DNA from: Gammaproteobacteria bacterium
Lineage (GTDB): Bacteria > Pseudomonadota > Gammaproteobacteria > Chromatiales > Chromatiaceae
Length of the DNA: 64,000 nt
NCBI GenBank assembly: GCA_020445405.1
Contig: JAGRGQ010000005.1
Coordinates: 56,063-120,062 of the forward strand
Direction of reading: 5' to 3'
Every line of letters starts with the position of its first letter. Positions within the stretch are counted from its first letter, which is position 1. The translations under genes and the position numbers were made by a program. Below are positions 1-9,527 of the stretch, piece by piece. The notes below the pieces were generated by a model. It searched no databases, was not told the DNA's origin, and was given only the letters and a program-made list of their open reading frames with translations.

Positions 1-1
1 C

Positions 2-928
<927 letters not shown>

Positions 929-941
929 ACCGTGCAATCCC

Positions 942-959
942 GGCCACAGGGAGGTGGCC
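942..959 (+). terminator. Hairpin 14 bp after katG, possible terminator
   Basis: GGCCAC and GTGGCC form a perfect 6 bp stem around AGGGAG just after the katG stop codon. No T-run follows, so it may only protect the 3' end. The rest of the gap to 1177 shows no gene. Confidence 0.3.
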
Positions 960-1177
960 TGTTCCGGCAGCAAAATCCGGTGACAGCGCGGGTGGAAAAA
1001 AGCGACGCGCTCAGTAAGAGCAGCGGTCGCCGTCAGTTTACCCCTGACCGGGGAATCTGCTGCCGGAGCAATTATTGGACCCGGGTGCGGTTACCAGGAG
1101 ACTGAGACCGGGTTCCGGAACAGCGGATTTCCGGCAGAAGAGCGGGCTTTTCAGCATGGCCACGGGAGGTTCTTAAA

Positions 1178-1417
1178 TTGAATTGTCGACAGTTTGACTT
1201 AAGCCACGGAAGTCATGTCAAAGGCTGGACGAAAAAGCTCTCCTGGGCGCTTCCGCTGTTCTTCCTTGTCAAAGGGCTGCTGTGGCTTCTAATCCCTTTT
1301 TTTTCGGCTGTTTTCGTACTCAATCAGTCTCTGGAAAACGGGGGGCGGACGACGGTATCTCCGATGAATGAACCGCGCTCAGAAGAGTGGCGTGAACGGG
1401 TTGGGAAGCGGCAATGA
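1178..1417 (+). CDS. Small single-pass membrane protein, unknown function
   Basis: A 79-residue frame starts at TTG, 8 bases after a good Shine-Dalgarno sequence (GGGAGG at 1164-1169). It has one strongly hydrophobic stretch (LPLFFLVKGLLWLLIPFF, about residues 27-44) after a positively charged N-terminus, suggesting a cytoplasmic N-terminus or signal-anchor orientation. The C-terminal 30 residues are hydrophilic and charged. I do not recognise a family. The ribosome binding site and membrane segment support it as real, but the TTG start and small size leave doubt. It lies alone between katG and the convergent PDC-sensor gene. Confidence 0.45.
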   Translation: MNCRQFDLSHGSHVKGWTKKLSWALPLFFLVKGLLWLLIPFFSAVFVLNQSLENGGRTTVSPMNEPRSEEWRERVGKRQ

Positions 1418-1502
1418 AATCGCTCTGCGTTCTTTTGCAGGCAAATGTTTGCGGCTCCGATGCGTCAACGGCCGTGCCACAATGCGCCGCTTTAACGCGT
1501 GC

Positions 1503-2471
1503 TTATTGCGAAAGGAGGCCGCCGGTAGCGCCAAACCAGAAATCCGTATTCTTCCGAAGAAATTCATCAAAACGCATATAGTGCGAACCATCACAGGAGA
1601 AATTCAAACCCACCATACCGTTGATGATGTTTAACGATCCGGCTCTCAGATAGACGTTCTCATCAGCGAAACGCAGATTGCGAAAAATTTCGAAAACCGC
1701 AGCGACTTTACCCGCAGGCACGACGGCTCGCTCAGGGTAGTCACGTTTCGGGTAGGCCAGACAGATGTCGGGGTCGGTAAGCTCATCGAAATTCAATATT
1801 CTATAGCTGAAAGGATCATCGACCAGCCAGATCGTGCCCCGGCTGCTGGAAAAATGAAGTTTTGTATGAAAACTGCCCCTTTCCGTAATCAGTTCGTTGA
1901 CGATCGGCAGAACTTCATCCAGGTGTTTATCCATCAGGCTTTCGGCGCGCTGCTGGAAAAACACCGCGCTGCGAATCGCCGGATCGCCTTTTATCTGTCG
2001 CCACGCATCAGGTTCCTGATAAGCCTCTTTGATACCCGGCAGTTCTCTAAGATCGATATCGACACCGAGAAAGCCAACCCGCTCGCCGGAACCATTTCGT
2101 ATGACCTGTATAGCCGTGAATGAGGGCCGCTTTTTATTACGGCTGATATAGGCTTCCGATAATCGAAAATCCGTCGTGCCGATGATGTCCCGCATATAGG
2201 GTCGATCCATACGATTACGGCCGAAGTGGCCGGCCTCTACCGCTGTTTGCGTGATATTGTCTGTCAGCTGTATGCCGGCGGCGTCCAGCACGTAAAGATG
2301 TTTACAGTATGGCAATCGCGGCACGGCATCGAACAGCAGGGACTCAAGATTTACACGGTCACCGATTTGAAGCGCACACTTTATTGCGAGACCATGCATC
2401 TCATCGCCCAACATACCTGTCAGCTTTTCACGCTGCAGGCGAATTGTCTCCTTCAAACCACGATTGTTCAT
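1503..2471 (-). CDS. Stand-alone PDC/Cache-type sensor protein
   Basis: This 322-residue protein resembles the PDC (Cache) sensor fold: a helical N-terminus, then GRNRMDRPYMRDIIG and SEAYISRNKKRPSF, then VGFLGVDIDLRELPG, the strand order typical of Cache domains that bind small ligands. The ligand domain covers about residues 20-150. The remaining 170 residues include a second alpha/beta region, ending AGSLNIINGMVGLNFSCDG. There is no signal peptide, transmembrane helix, kinase, GGDEF or methyl-accepting domain, whereas Cache domains usually sit outside the cell attached to such outputs. It would therefore act as a soluble cytoplasmic sensor or a partner of a separate output protein. It is divergent from the persulfide dioxygenase gene across 237 bases. 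Confidence 0.7.
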   Translation of the reverse strand: MNNRGLKETIRLQREKLTGMLGDEMHGLAIKCALQIGDRVNLESLLFDAVPRLPYCKHLYVLDAAGIQLTDNITQTAVEAGHFGRNRMDRPYMRDIIGTTDFRLSEAYISRNKKRPSFTAIQVIRNGSGERVGFLGVDIDLRELPGIKEAYQEPDAWRQIKGDPAIRSAVFFQQRAESLMDKHLDEVLPIVNELITERGSFHTKLHFSSSRGTIWLVDDPFSYRILNFDELTDPDICLAYPKRDYPERAVVPAGKVAAVFEIFRNLRFADENVYLRAGSLNIINGMVGLNFSCDGSHYMRFDEFLRKNTDFWFGATGGLLSQ

Positions 2472-2514
2472 TGACTGTTACCTGTGGAACCTGTTGCGAT
2501 AATATTCGGCAGAT

Positions 2515-2683
2515 TTCAGCATCGTTATCCTGTCACCGCCTGCACATTGTCCGCCGCGTTGTGCCATGAACCGAAACCGCCACGGTCGCGGGGTATTGTG
2601 GGATAGTTTTTTTTAGCCGGGGCCGGATGTTTTGTCTCACTCGAGATGGATTGAATTGTGGCATAATTCAACATCGTTATCTT
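2515..2683. promoter_or_regulatory. Divergent promoter region with a 17-base direct repeat
   Basis: TTCAGCATCGTTATCCT (2515-2531) recurs as TTCAACATCGTTATCTT (2667-2683), 15 of 17 bases identical and in the same orientation. One copy lies 44 bases before the PDC-sensor start and the other 26 bases before the persulfide dioxygenase start. The placement fits a shared regulator site, but chance or a small duplication is not excluded. Confidence 0.3.
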
Positions 2684-2708
2684 CCCCTTTCTGAACCGGG
2701 TGCGGGGC

Positions 2709-3404
2709 ATGATCTTTAAGCAGCTGTTTGAATCTGATTCCTGTACTTATACCTACCTTCTGGGTTGTTCCGATACCGGTGAGACCGTGCTGATTGACCC
2801 GGTGCTGGAAACCGTGGAGCGCGATCTGCAGACGCTCAAGGATATGCATCTGACATTAACGGCGACGCTGGAAACCCATGTACATGCGGATCATCTGACC
2901 GGGGCAGGACGTCTTAGAGAACGAACCGGCTGCAAGATCGCCTATCCGGCAATGCTTCACCTGCCATGCGCGGATATCCATGTGGTGGAAGGCCAGACTT
3001 TCAGAGTGGGGAGCATCGAAATCCATCCGTTGTTTACACCAGGCCATACCGATCATCATCATGCTTACTTGATCGACACGCCGGTCAACAAGTATGTCTT
3101 TACCGGCGATGCCCTGCTGATTGAAAGCTGTGGCCGTACCGACTTTCAGTCGGGGAGTGCAGAAGCCTCCTATCATTCGGTCCACAATAAACTGTTTTGC
3201 CTGCCGGATGAAACCATTGTTTATCCGGGTCATGACTACGAGGGGCGCTTCCTGACCTCTATTGCCCAGGAAAAAGTCCGTAACCCGCGGCTGGGGGGTG
3301 GCAGGAGCAAAGAGGAATTTATCGCCATCATGGATAGTCTCGATCTTCCCTATCCCCGCAAAATCGACGTTGCTGTTCCCGGCAATACCGATTGCGGCGC
3401 CTGA
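2709..3404 (+). CDS. Persulfide dioxygenase (ETHE1/SDO-type MBL-fold)
   Basis: This 231-residue metallo-beta-lactamase-fold enzyme should oxidise glutathione persulfide to sulfite in the cytoplasm. It opens with the ETHE1-like MIFKQLFESDSCTYTYLL. The iron-binding motif is THVHADHLTG (about residues 55-64), followed by TPGHTDHHH, the bridging Asp in FTGDALL and the YPGHDYEGR motif. The family-typical SCGRTDFQ and the C-terminal region ending DVAVPGNTDCG are present. An ATG nine bases earlier (2700) is in frame, but the start at 2709 matches the family N-terminus. The length is normal. It fits sulfide detoxification and is divergent from the PDC-sensor gene. Confidence 0.88.
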   Translation: MIFKQLFESDSCTYTYLLGCSDTGETVLIDPVLETVERDLQTLKDMHLTLTATLETHVHADHLTGAGRLRERTGCKIAYPAMLHLPCADIHVVEGQTFRVGSIEIHPLFTPGHTDHHHAYLIDTPVNKYVFTGDALLIESCGRTDFQSGSAEASYHSVHNKLFCLPDETIVYPGHDYEGRFLTSIAQEKVRNPRLGGGRSKEEFIAIMDSLDLPYPRKIDVAVPGNTDCGA

Positions 3405-3468
3405 ACAACAGGGCACAGATTACGTTTTTTCCTGCGCCCGGCAACAATCGCCAGCCTGCCGGATTACC

Positions 3469-3856
3469 ATGGACCATCCGCTATTGTTGATTTTCGCGAC
3501 GGTTTATCTGTGCATGCTGCCGGGGAGGATGCCGGGAGTATCAGGGTCGCTGGCATGCCGGACTCGCACTCCCTCAAGTCGCTCATCAGCCCTTTCAGTG
3601 GTGGCAGACGATCAAGGGTTTCCTGGTCCTCATACTGCTGATGAGCGCATTTCTGGCCAGCGAAGTTCCCAGAGAAGTGCTGGCGCTCTCCACCACGCTT
3701 GCGGGAAATCTGCTCATCATCGGCACCATTGCCAATATCATCGCCGGCGGTGGCATGGTAGCGGCCGCACGGCATCAGGATATTTTTGTTAATGCGCTTT
3801 CCCGGCTGCGGTCACAGACTCCCAGGCTGTTTCCGCGCAGAGAGAAAGCGCATTAG
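3469..3856 (+). pseudogene. Deleted and frameshifted anion permease (ArsB/NhaD/SLC13 type)
   Basis: Three pieces of a roughly 400-residue permease survive in 388 bases. MDHPLLLIFATVYLCMLPGR from 3469 looks like the N-terminal helix. After a change of frame, WWQTIKGFLVLILLMSAF (3599 onward) and LASEVPREVLAL look like the central helix before the second half. That runs straight into STTLAGNLLIIGTIANIIAG, which normally lies far downstream near the last helices. At least two internal deletions and one frameshift are needed. The intact antiporter at 43115-44455 belongs to the same broad superfamily but is not an obvious close copy. The gene directly follows the persulfide dioxygenase. Confidence 0.6.
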
Positions 3857-3885
3857 TTGTCACGGACACTTTTTACGCGATGATC

Positions 3886-4530
3886 TCAGAAGCTTTTTGA
3901 CACGGTAAATATCACGCGTTCATCCGAGAGATCGTCATCATTGATATCGGTGTCGGTATAGGCCAACTCGAAATCCAGGCCGACGAGCGATTTACTGATA
4001 CCGATTTTCCAGTCAGTGGCTTCGTCACCGGAATCGGGATCGTTGTAGCCGACATGCAATCCGAGGCCGAATCCCTGCGGCAGTTCAAAGTCTGCGCCGG
4101 CCTCCCAGTAGGTGTTGTCGTTTTCGGGATCATGCGACACTTTCGCGCTGAAGAATCCGTAGCCGACCCCAAGGTAGATCTCGTCGAAATCGCTGTCACT
4201 CTCACCGGGATAGTCGTAGTGGATGAAACCCACGTCATAGCTGAACCCGTTTGAGAGTTCATTGCTGAAGCCGACGTACAGGTCGAGTTCGATGTTGGCG
4301 TCATCGCCGAAGTCAACATTTGAGCCCCAGACTCCAACGTAGACGCCGCTTTCATGCGCGTAGTCAAATCCGCCCTGTATGGCGGGATTGCTGTCGGTCT
4401 GAGAAGTGCCGCGCCAGACATAATCTGAAGTGAGTGCAATATTGGCGCTTACGGGTCCTTCCGCTGATGCCAGGCCGGAAAATGCAGATACCGCGAGCGT
4501 GCTCGCTATTAATGAACTACGGATCTTCAT
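3886..4530 (-). CDS. TorF-family putative outer-membrane porin
   Basis: The 214-residue protein has a clear signal peptide (MKIRSSLIASTLAVSAFSG, cleavage near LASA-EG). The opening of the mature part, ALTSDYVWRGTSQTD, is the hallmark of the TorF/Gcw_chp porin family. Alternating strands follow (YVGVWGSNVDFG, LDLYVGFSNEL, YLGVGYGFFSAKVSHD), with many Asp/Glu in loops, and the protein ends in a C-terminal Phe (FTVSKSF), the usual beta-barrel assembly signal. Length is normal for the family. It is convergent with the permease pseudogene and divergent from the MFS gene. Substrate is unknown. Confidence 0.88.
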   Translation of the reverse strand: MKIRSSLIASTLAVSAFSGLASAEGPVSANIALTSDYVWRGTSQTDSNPAIQGGFDYAHESGVYVGVWGSNVDFGDDANIELDLYVGFSNELSNGFSYDVGFIHYDYPGESDSDFDEIYLGVGYGFFSAKVSHDPENDNTYWEAGADFELPQGFGLGLHVGYNDPDSGDEATDWKIGISKSLVGLDFELAYTDTDINDDDLSDERVIFTVSKSF

Positions 4531-4977
4531 GGATAACTCCTTGACAACGGAATAGATGCAAATTACCAGGAGCGCTAAAAGACGACTCCTGCCAGAAGTT
4601 GTGAAGCATGTTGTATGCCAAACAATATTTAATTAATCAAATCAATAGCTAACAGCACGATCAGCAGGCTTGGTGTCGTTGCCTGCTGCGCAGTGTTGAT
4701 GCGGTGTTGATAGGGACGCCCAATTGAAGTGCGTTCAGAAACAATCAGCGAACGACACATGTGGGATCGGAGTGAGACTGCGCTAAAACCCAACGGCGGA
4801 TCGAACCGGCTTTCAGCCGAAACCCGAAGCCACCGGCTTTAATGCCGGTGGAGTGTCCACACCAAGCCCTGGTCCGCACCCTGTTGTTGCCGCAGTTTTA
4901 CCGCTACCCACCATTGACAATCGGCAGGCAGGATGTCTGTTGCAGACACTGAATCCAAGGTATAGATTTCAACGGTT
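4531..4977. other. 447-base gap between divergent porin and MFS genes
   Basis: No gene is seen. The stretch around 4600-4660 is AT-rich and may hold the porin promoter. A perfect 8 bp hairpin (CCACCGGC at 4830-4837, GCCGGTGG at 4844-4851) lies 127 bases before the MFS start and could be a leader structure. Confidence 0.5.
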
Positions 4978-6120
4978 ATGTTCAATCGTAACCAGTTTAT
5001 TATTGTCTACTGCACCATCACGGCATTCGCTGTTCTGTATGAGCATCAGCCATTGCTGCCGTTACTGGCCGGTCAATGGAAACGCTCCATCAATGATGCC
5101 GCGCTATTGACCACCGTGACGATGTTGCCGTTAGCTGTCGCCCCGATTTTGTATGGGTATTTTCTCGAGCGTTTTTCCGCCCATCGCATGTTGATGATCG
5201 GCTTCACACTGTTGTTTATCAGCCAGTCAGTTCTGTCCACGGCGCCGGATTACCCGCTTTTTCTTTTACTTCGAGCCATTGAGGGGCTGGTATTGCCCGC
5301 CATATTCATATCGCTGATGACCTACTCTTCATCGATCGGCGGGCAGCATAAGGCGCGACAGAACATCGCCATGTATATCGCCTCCACTATTGTGGGGGGC
5401 TTTTGTGGTCGGGTTGTTACTGGTTTTGTAACCAGCTTGACCGATTGGCAGACCGCTTTCTGGATGTGGGCTGTAATGGCTTTGATTGCCTTGCTCAGTC
5501 TGATTAAGTTGGAATCGGATCCGCGCCATAATCTGGTGAAAATCTCATTCGATGAAGTGCGGCTGCTGTTGACAAAACAGGTTAACCGGAGGGGGCTGTC
5601 GGCTGCTTTTTTAATGTTTTTTGTTTTTGCGGCAATGCTTAATTTTCTGCCATTTCGTATGCAGGAGATCAGTCCGGAGATAACCACAGCCGCTATTTCC
5701 ATGGTATACACCGGTTATCTGATCGGCATCGCGGTTTCCTTGTTTTCCGGCCGTCTTGTCAGTCTGCTGGGCAGTGAACGGCGTACCCTGATGGTGGGCT
5801 GGTCCATCTATCTGTCGGGTACGCTGGTTTTCGTCACAGACAGTCTATTGCTGCTGCATCTGGCCATGTATATTTTTGCTGCAGGCATGTTCATGCTTCA
5901 CAGCGTGTTATCCAGCCTGCTTAACCATTTGGAGCCGAGCAGGAGAGGTATGATCAACGGTTTGTATGTATCAGCCTACTACAGCGGAGGCGCGTTGGGG
6001 ACCTTTCTGCCGGGTCTGGTGTACCGCCCCGTGGGCTGGAATGGATTCACTGTTTTGTTGGTGACGACGATGCTGTTGCTGGGCTGGATTATTCATTTGA
6101 TGCCGCTGAGAAACAGTTAG
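4978..6120 (+). CDS. MFS transporter (putative efflux)
   Basis: This 380-residue integral inner-membrane protein shows about 12 hydrophobic segments in two halves. LYEHQPLLPLLAGQW in the first periplasmic loop and the RAIEGLVLPAIFISLMTY segment of helix 4-5 recall the YnfM/AraJ-like branch of drug or metabolite exporters. The second half includes GYLIGIAVSLFSGRLVSLLG and ends with a short charged tail. No substrate can be assigned. It is convergent with the LssY-domain gene and appears to be a single transcription unit. Confidence 0.85.
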   Translation: MFNRNQFIIVYCTITAFAVLYEHQPLLPLLAGQWKRSINDAALLTTVTMLPLAVAPILYGYFLERFSAHRMLMIGFTLLFISQSVLSTAPDYPLFLLLRAIEGLVLPAIFISLMTYSSSIGGQHKARQNIAMYIASTIVGGFCGRVVTGFVTSLTDWQTAFWMWAVMALIALLSLIKLESDPRHNLVKISFDEVRLLLTKQVNRRGLSAAFLMFFVFAAMLNFLPFRMQEISPEITTAAISMVYTGYLIGIAVSLFSGRLVSLLGSERRTLMVGWSIYLSGTLVFVTDSLLLLHLAMYIFAAGMFMLHSVLSSLLNHLEPSRRGMINGLYVSAYYSGGALGTFLPGLVYRPVGWNGFTVLLVTTMLLLGWIIHLMPLRNS

Positions 6121-6220
6121 CGGGCAGCAGCGGGTCTCTCCCCTTCGTCTCTCTGACAGAAACCTTCCGAATGAATTGTACCGGCTCTGCTTTTTCACCC
6201 GGACCGGTGAGTGGTACGGG

Positions 6221-7633
6221 CTAGTGCTCCCCGGATGCAATCGGGCGCACATATCTGTCCGCCTCTTCGGTTTGTCCCTCCGCAACCGGCGCACTGGACT
6301 GTTCCCACTGCAGGCTGCGCACCTCGCTCAGGGGCAGCGGATCGGACGACAGTATCACCACCAGGCGCATACCGTCGGAAAAGTAAGGATCGTCGGTAAG
6401 ATTGTATGCCGGCTGCACGCGCGCGGCAGCCTTGCTGCCCTTGACGAAACCAAACTGCCGCACGAAGCCTCCGGCAAGCAGACTGTGGAGCAGATACTCA
6501 CGCGCCAGGTCGACTTCGGGATCGATGACGTGGGTGGTCAACGACGGCGACTTGGGGGAGAGTTTGATGCCAATGTCGCGGCTGATCTGGCCGACCCACA
6601 CCTGCTGCCGCTCGAATGTAAAGGGCGCGAGCCATAACCGCAGGTGGTTGCGCTGAGCGATGGACCGCCGGGCCCGCTGCAGTGCGAAGTCCTGTTTACG
6701 ATCGAATACGTACAGGCTGCTGACAGGTGCCACCGGATAGGCCTGGTCCTTAAGCGCGGCACCGATCAGGCGCGCGACGCTGCCCAGCGTGATGCGGTGG
6801 GTGAATGACCAGCCGCTTCGCGACAGCGAGTTCAGCAGGTTGGCCGATTCGCCGACGATGACCAGGTTCAGCGGATCGGCTTCGTCTTCACCGTTGGCAT
6901 CGGTCGCACAGCAGGGAAGCTGTTCCAGCGCAAGGCGCAGCGCCTCCGTGTCGAGGTCCGGCAGTTCCATTCCGGCATAGGTGTGGGCGGTATCCAGTCG
7001 CTCATAATCGAAGTCGCCGTCGGGCAGCGGCACGGCGAATCCGAAGCGCAGTTCACGAATCATCATGGCTGTTTGCATGTGCTCACCCGCATGTGCGCGG
7101 GATCGCCGGCTGCCGACTTCATAGGCGTCGCTGGTGAGACGGATATCGATGTAGCGTCCACCCTCTTTTCTGGGCAGAAAGACGAATCCCTCGGTGATGG
7201 AAGCAGGTTTCAGCAACACGCGCATGGACTCGTTGCGGAGAGCTTGGCGAAGCGCACCGAAGGCGCTGTCCGGCACCTGGCTTTTCAGCAGGACCGCGGC
7301 TTCGTCCGCCGGATAGAAATCCCGATCGAGTGTGTTCTGGATGAACCACAGCTTGCCGGGCGACCCGTTGCGAACGCTCAGCCAGAGCGCCTGCAGCGCC
7401 TGTCTGCCAAGATCCACACCGAAGTGGGTCCTTGCCTGCTGATCCGTGAGTATCGCCACCGAGACCGTGACGTCATCGACGGTCTTGGTTTGAATGCCGC
7501 TGAGTTGTTCCGCAGGCGTGAGTCGCTGCGGAGCATAAGGCGCAGTCGTCGCACAGGCACCAAGCGCAAGCGCCACAAGCAGAGGCAGACAGCGGGCAAA
7601 GCAGCCCCGGCAGGTGTATTCATGCAATCCCAT
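6221..7633 (-). CDS. LssY C-terminal-domain lipoprotein
   Basis: A lipoprotein signal is present: basic N-terminus, hydrophobic LPLLVALALGAC with the lipobox Cys at residue 27, so the 470-residue protein is probably membrane-anchored in the periplasm. Residues about 255-390 match the LssY C-terminal domain: LVIVGESANLLNSLSRSGW, YPVAPVSSLYVFDRKQDFA, RNHLRLWLAPF, VWVGQISRDIGI and IDPEVDLAREYL. LssY was named for a gene near a Legionella type I secretion locus; its biochemical role is unknown. The N-terminal 250 residues are less familiar. The next minus-strand gene upstream (7733-8122) is 99 bases away and may be co-transcribed. Confidence 0.72.
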   Translation of the reverse strand: MGLHEYTCRGCFARCLPLLVALALGACATTAPYAPQRLTPAEQLSGIQTKTVDDVTVSVAILTDQQARTHFGVDLGRQALQALWLSVRNGSPGKLWFIQNTLDRDFYPADEAAVLLKSQVPDSAFGALRQALRNESMRVLLKPASITEGFVFLPRKEGGRYIDIRLTSDAYEVGSRRSRAHAGEHMQTAMMIRELRFGFAVPLPDGDFDYERLDTAHTYAGMELPDLDTEALRLALEQLPCCATDANGEDEADPLNLVIVGESANLLNSLSRSGWSFTHRITLGSVARLIGAALKDQAYPVAPVSSLYVFDRKQDFALQRARRSIAQRNHLRLWLAPFTFERQQVWVGQISRDIGIKLSPKSPSLTTHVIDPEVDLAREYLLHSLLAGGFVRQFGFVKGSKAAARVQPAYNLTDDPYFSDGMRLVVILSSDPLPLSEVRSLQWEQSSAPVAEGQTEEADRYVRPIASGEH

Positions 7634-7732
7634 ATTAACGCAACCCGGATAACAGTGGAGCGGCCACGGTTTTATGGATCGGGAACGGATTTTTCCGCTG
7701 GCAAAGCTGTGGATTGTCCTCTAAAAACACGG

Positions 7733-8122
7733 CTAATCCCCACAGCCGCCGGCATCGCCGCCCCCGCAGGAGTCACCAAAAGATCCGCCGCTTTCGATGC
7801 CGCTGCCGCTATCGCCGCCGGGCGAAAGTTCGAACGGGAGTTCCGCCAGCCGGAAGCCCAGCACGATCAGGAGTGCGGGTAAGAACAACAAAAGATTGAA
7901 TGACCGGAAGGCGGCGAGGAGCAGGCAGCCGGCGGCAATGAGCGCCCAGCCGGCCCAGTTTCCCGGGTTTGGCGCATAGGCTTTGTATACTGCCGTCAGA
8001 CAACCGGCAAAGATCACGGTCGCGATGCTGCCCGCCACGGAAAATCCCAGCGGACGGTTTATATAGTGATACCCCACCAGCATAAGCAACAGCAGTCCCG
8101 TCAGTCTTGCAATGGTTGTCAT
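7733..8122 (-). CDS. Small membrane protein with Gly/Cys-rich C-terminal tail
   Basis: This 129-residue protein has three or four hydrophobic segments (LTGLLLLMLVGYHYI, VAGSIATVIFAGCLTAV, WALIAAGCLLLAAF, LLLFLPALLIVLGF). It then ends in a low-complexity tail from about residue 103: PGGDSGSGIESGG, then SFGDSCGGGDAGGCGD. Gly/Cys tails of this style occur on otherwise unrelated bacterial membrane proteins. Their function is not settled; sorting, metal binding or peptide modification are possibilities. The start ATG at 8122 has no strong Shine-Dalgarno sequence. It lies between ppk2 and the LssY lipoprotein gene on the same strand. Confidence 0.65.
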   Translation of the reverse strand: MTTIARLTGLLLLMLVGYHYINRPLGFSVAGSIATVIFAGCLTAVYKAYAPNPGNWAGWALIAAGCLLLAAFRSFNLLLFLPALLIVLGFRLAELPFELSPGGDSGSGIESGGSFGDSCGGGDAGGCGD

Positions 8123-8185
8123 GCCGGTAGTTTAGCATTCGGGCGGGGATCGGTTCGCGCACAGAGCGTGAATTTTCCCGTCGAA

Positions 8186-9049
8186 TCAGTCTATTCCCAT
8201 CTCCTCCTCGACGGTGCGGACGATGGCAGGATCGTATTCCAGAATGGCGGACTCCTTTCCGCTGTAGTCGAACTGGCTGAGAAAATAACGGATACTGTTG
8301 ATACGCGCCTGTTTCTTGTTGTCCGACTTGATGATTCTCCAGGGCGCCTGGGAAATGTCGGTATGGCGGAACATATCCTCTTTGGCACGCGTGTACTGGT
8401 CCCATTTGTCGCGCGACTGCTGGTCCACCGGGCTGAGCTTCCAGGTTTTGCGCAGATCGTTTTCGCGTGAGGCGAAACGTTTCTCCTGAGCGCCCCGGCT
8501 GACCGAAAACCAGAACTTGTTAAGGTGGATACCCGAGCGCACCAGCATGCGCTCGAACTCGGGGACCGTCTGGTAGAACTCGCCCACCTGCACTTCGGTG
8601 CAGAAGCCCATCACCCGTTCCACGACGGCACGGTTGTACCAGCTGCGGTCGAACAGCACGATCTCTCCGCGACTCGGCAGGTGGGGTACGTAACGCTGAA
8701 AATACCACTGCACGGACTCCCTTTCCGTCGGTTTGTCGAGCGCCACGACGCGGCAGATGCGTGGGTTCAAGAACTCCATGAAGCGCTTGATGGTGCCGCC
8801 TTTCCCCGCAGCGTCGCGCCCCTCAAACAGCACCACGATCTTCAATCCGTTCTCTTTCACCCATTCCTGCAGTTTCACCAACTCCTCCTGCAGCGGGGTG
8901 ATGATCGACATGTAGTCCTGGTATTTCAGCAGCTTGAGTACCTCGTGCTCGCGTCCTATGAGTTGCTCGCACAGTTCCGTATGCATCTCCTCTTCGACGC
9001 TCTGAGTCTCGTGCATGCTCTCTTCGATTTCTGGATTGGGTTCTGACAT
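8186..9049 (-). CDS. ppk2: Polyphosphate kinase 2 (PPK2)
   Basis: The enzyme transfers phosphate between inorganic polyphosphate and nucleotides. In 287 residues it carries Walker A FEGRDAAGKGGTIKRF, Walker B with VLFDRSWYNRAVVERVMGF, and the lid region SRENDLRKTWKLSPVD with DKWDQYTRAKEDMF. The C-terminal SPWRII-type motif appears as QAPWRIIKSDNKKQAR. An upstream in-frame extension to 9139 exists, but the start at 9049 has a Shine-Dalgarno sequence (AGAGGA) and removes a non-conserved leader. The ligand-binding motifs are intact. It precedes the Gly/Cys-tail membrane protein on the same strand with a 63-base gap. Confidence 0.93.
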   Translation of the reverse strand: MSEPNPEIEESMHETQSVEEEMHTELCEQLIGREHEVLKLLKYQDYMSIITPLQEELVKLQEWVKENGLKIVVLFEGRDAAGKGGTIKRFMEFLNPRICRVVALDKPTERESVQWYFQRYVPHLPSRGEIVLFDRSWYNRAVVERVMGFCTEVQVGEFYQTVPEFERMLVRSGIHLNKFWFSVSRGAQEKRFASRENDLRKTWKLSPVDQQSRDKWDQYTRAKEDMFRHTDISQAPWRIIKSDNKKQARINSIRYFLSQFDYSGKESAILEYDPAIVRTVEEEMGID

Positions 9050-9527
9050 GGCGATCCTCTCTGGGCCTCTGGTGGTATTAAACCGGGGTGGTTGTTCGCT
9101 CCCGGCAGGATTTGGTACGGACTGACCTCCACTGGTCACCGGGGTGGCACTTGCCTGGCAGCTCCCCGGCGCGCAAAGCGTCGCTCATTCCGCCGCCGAT
9201 TTCAATCCGCCGTCAAAATTAATTCAGTTGCGCCCTCCGGGGTTCCGGCCGCGGGAATACCCGTTGCCGCTGCACGCCGGGCAACAATCGCTGCCGACCG
9301 GATCCTGGCCGCGCCCGGACGCTCGACAAATGACGACGCCGGATTGGCGGCAGTTGAACCGGCGAAGGCGGGAAGGAGATAAATAATAAGCCCGCCGTCC
9401 CCTCACTCCGGCACTTTCAGCTATACTCCGGTTTGCGCGGAAAACGCGGGGGGACAAGGTAATTGGTTACCGCCGGTAAGGTATCTGCCGCCGCACCCCG
9501 CTCAAAAAAAATCGGGAGGATAAAACC
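9050..9527. other. 478-base divergent gap, no gene seen
   Basis: The gap separates ppk2 from a divergent small secreted-protein gene. Open frames here show no Shine-Dalgarno sequence or recognisable protein. Upstream regulatory sites for both genes must lie here; none is distinct enough to mark. Confidence 0.45.
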
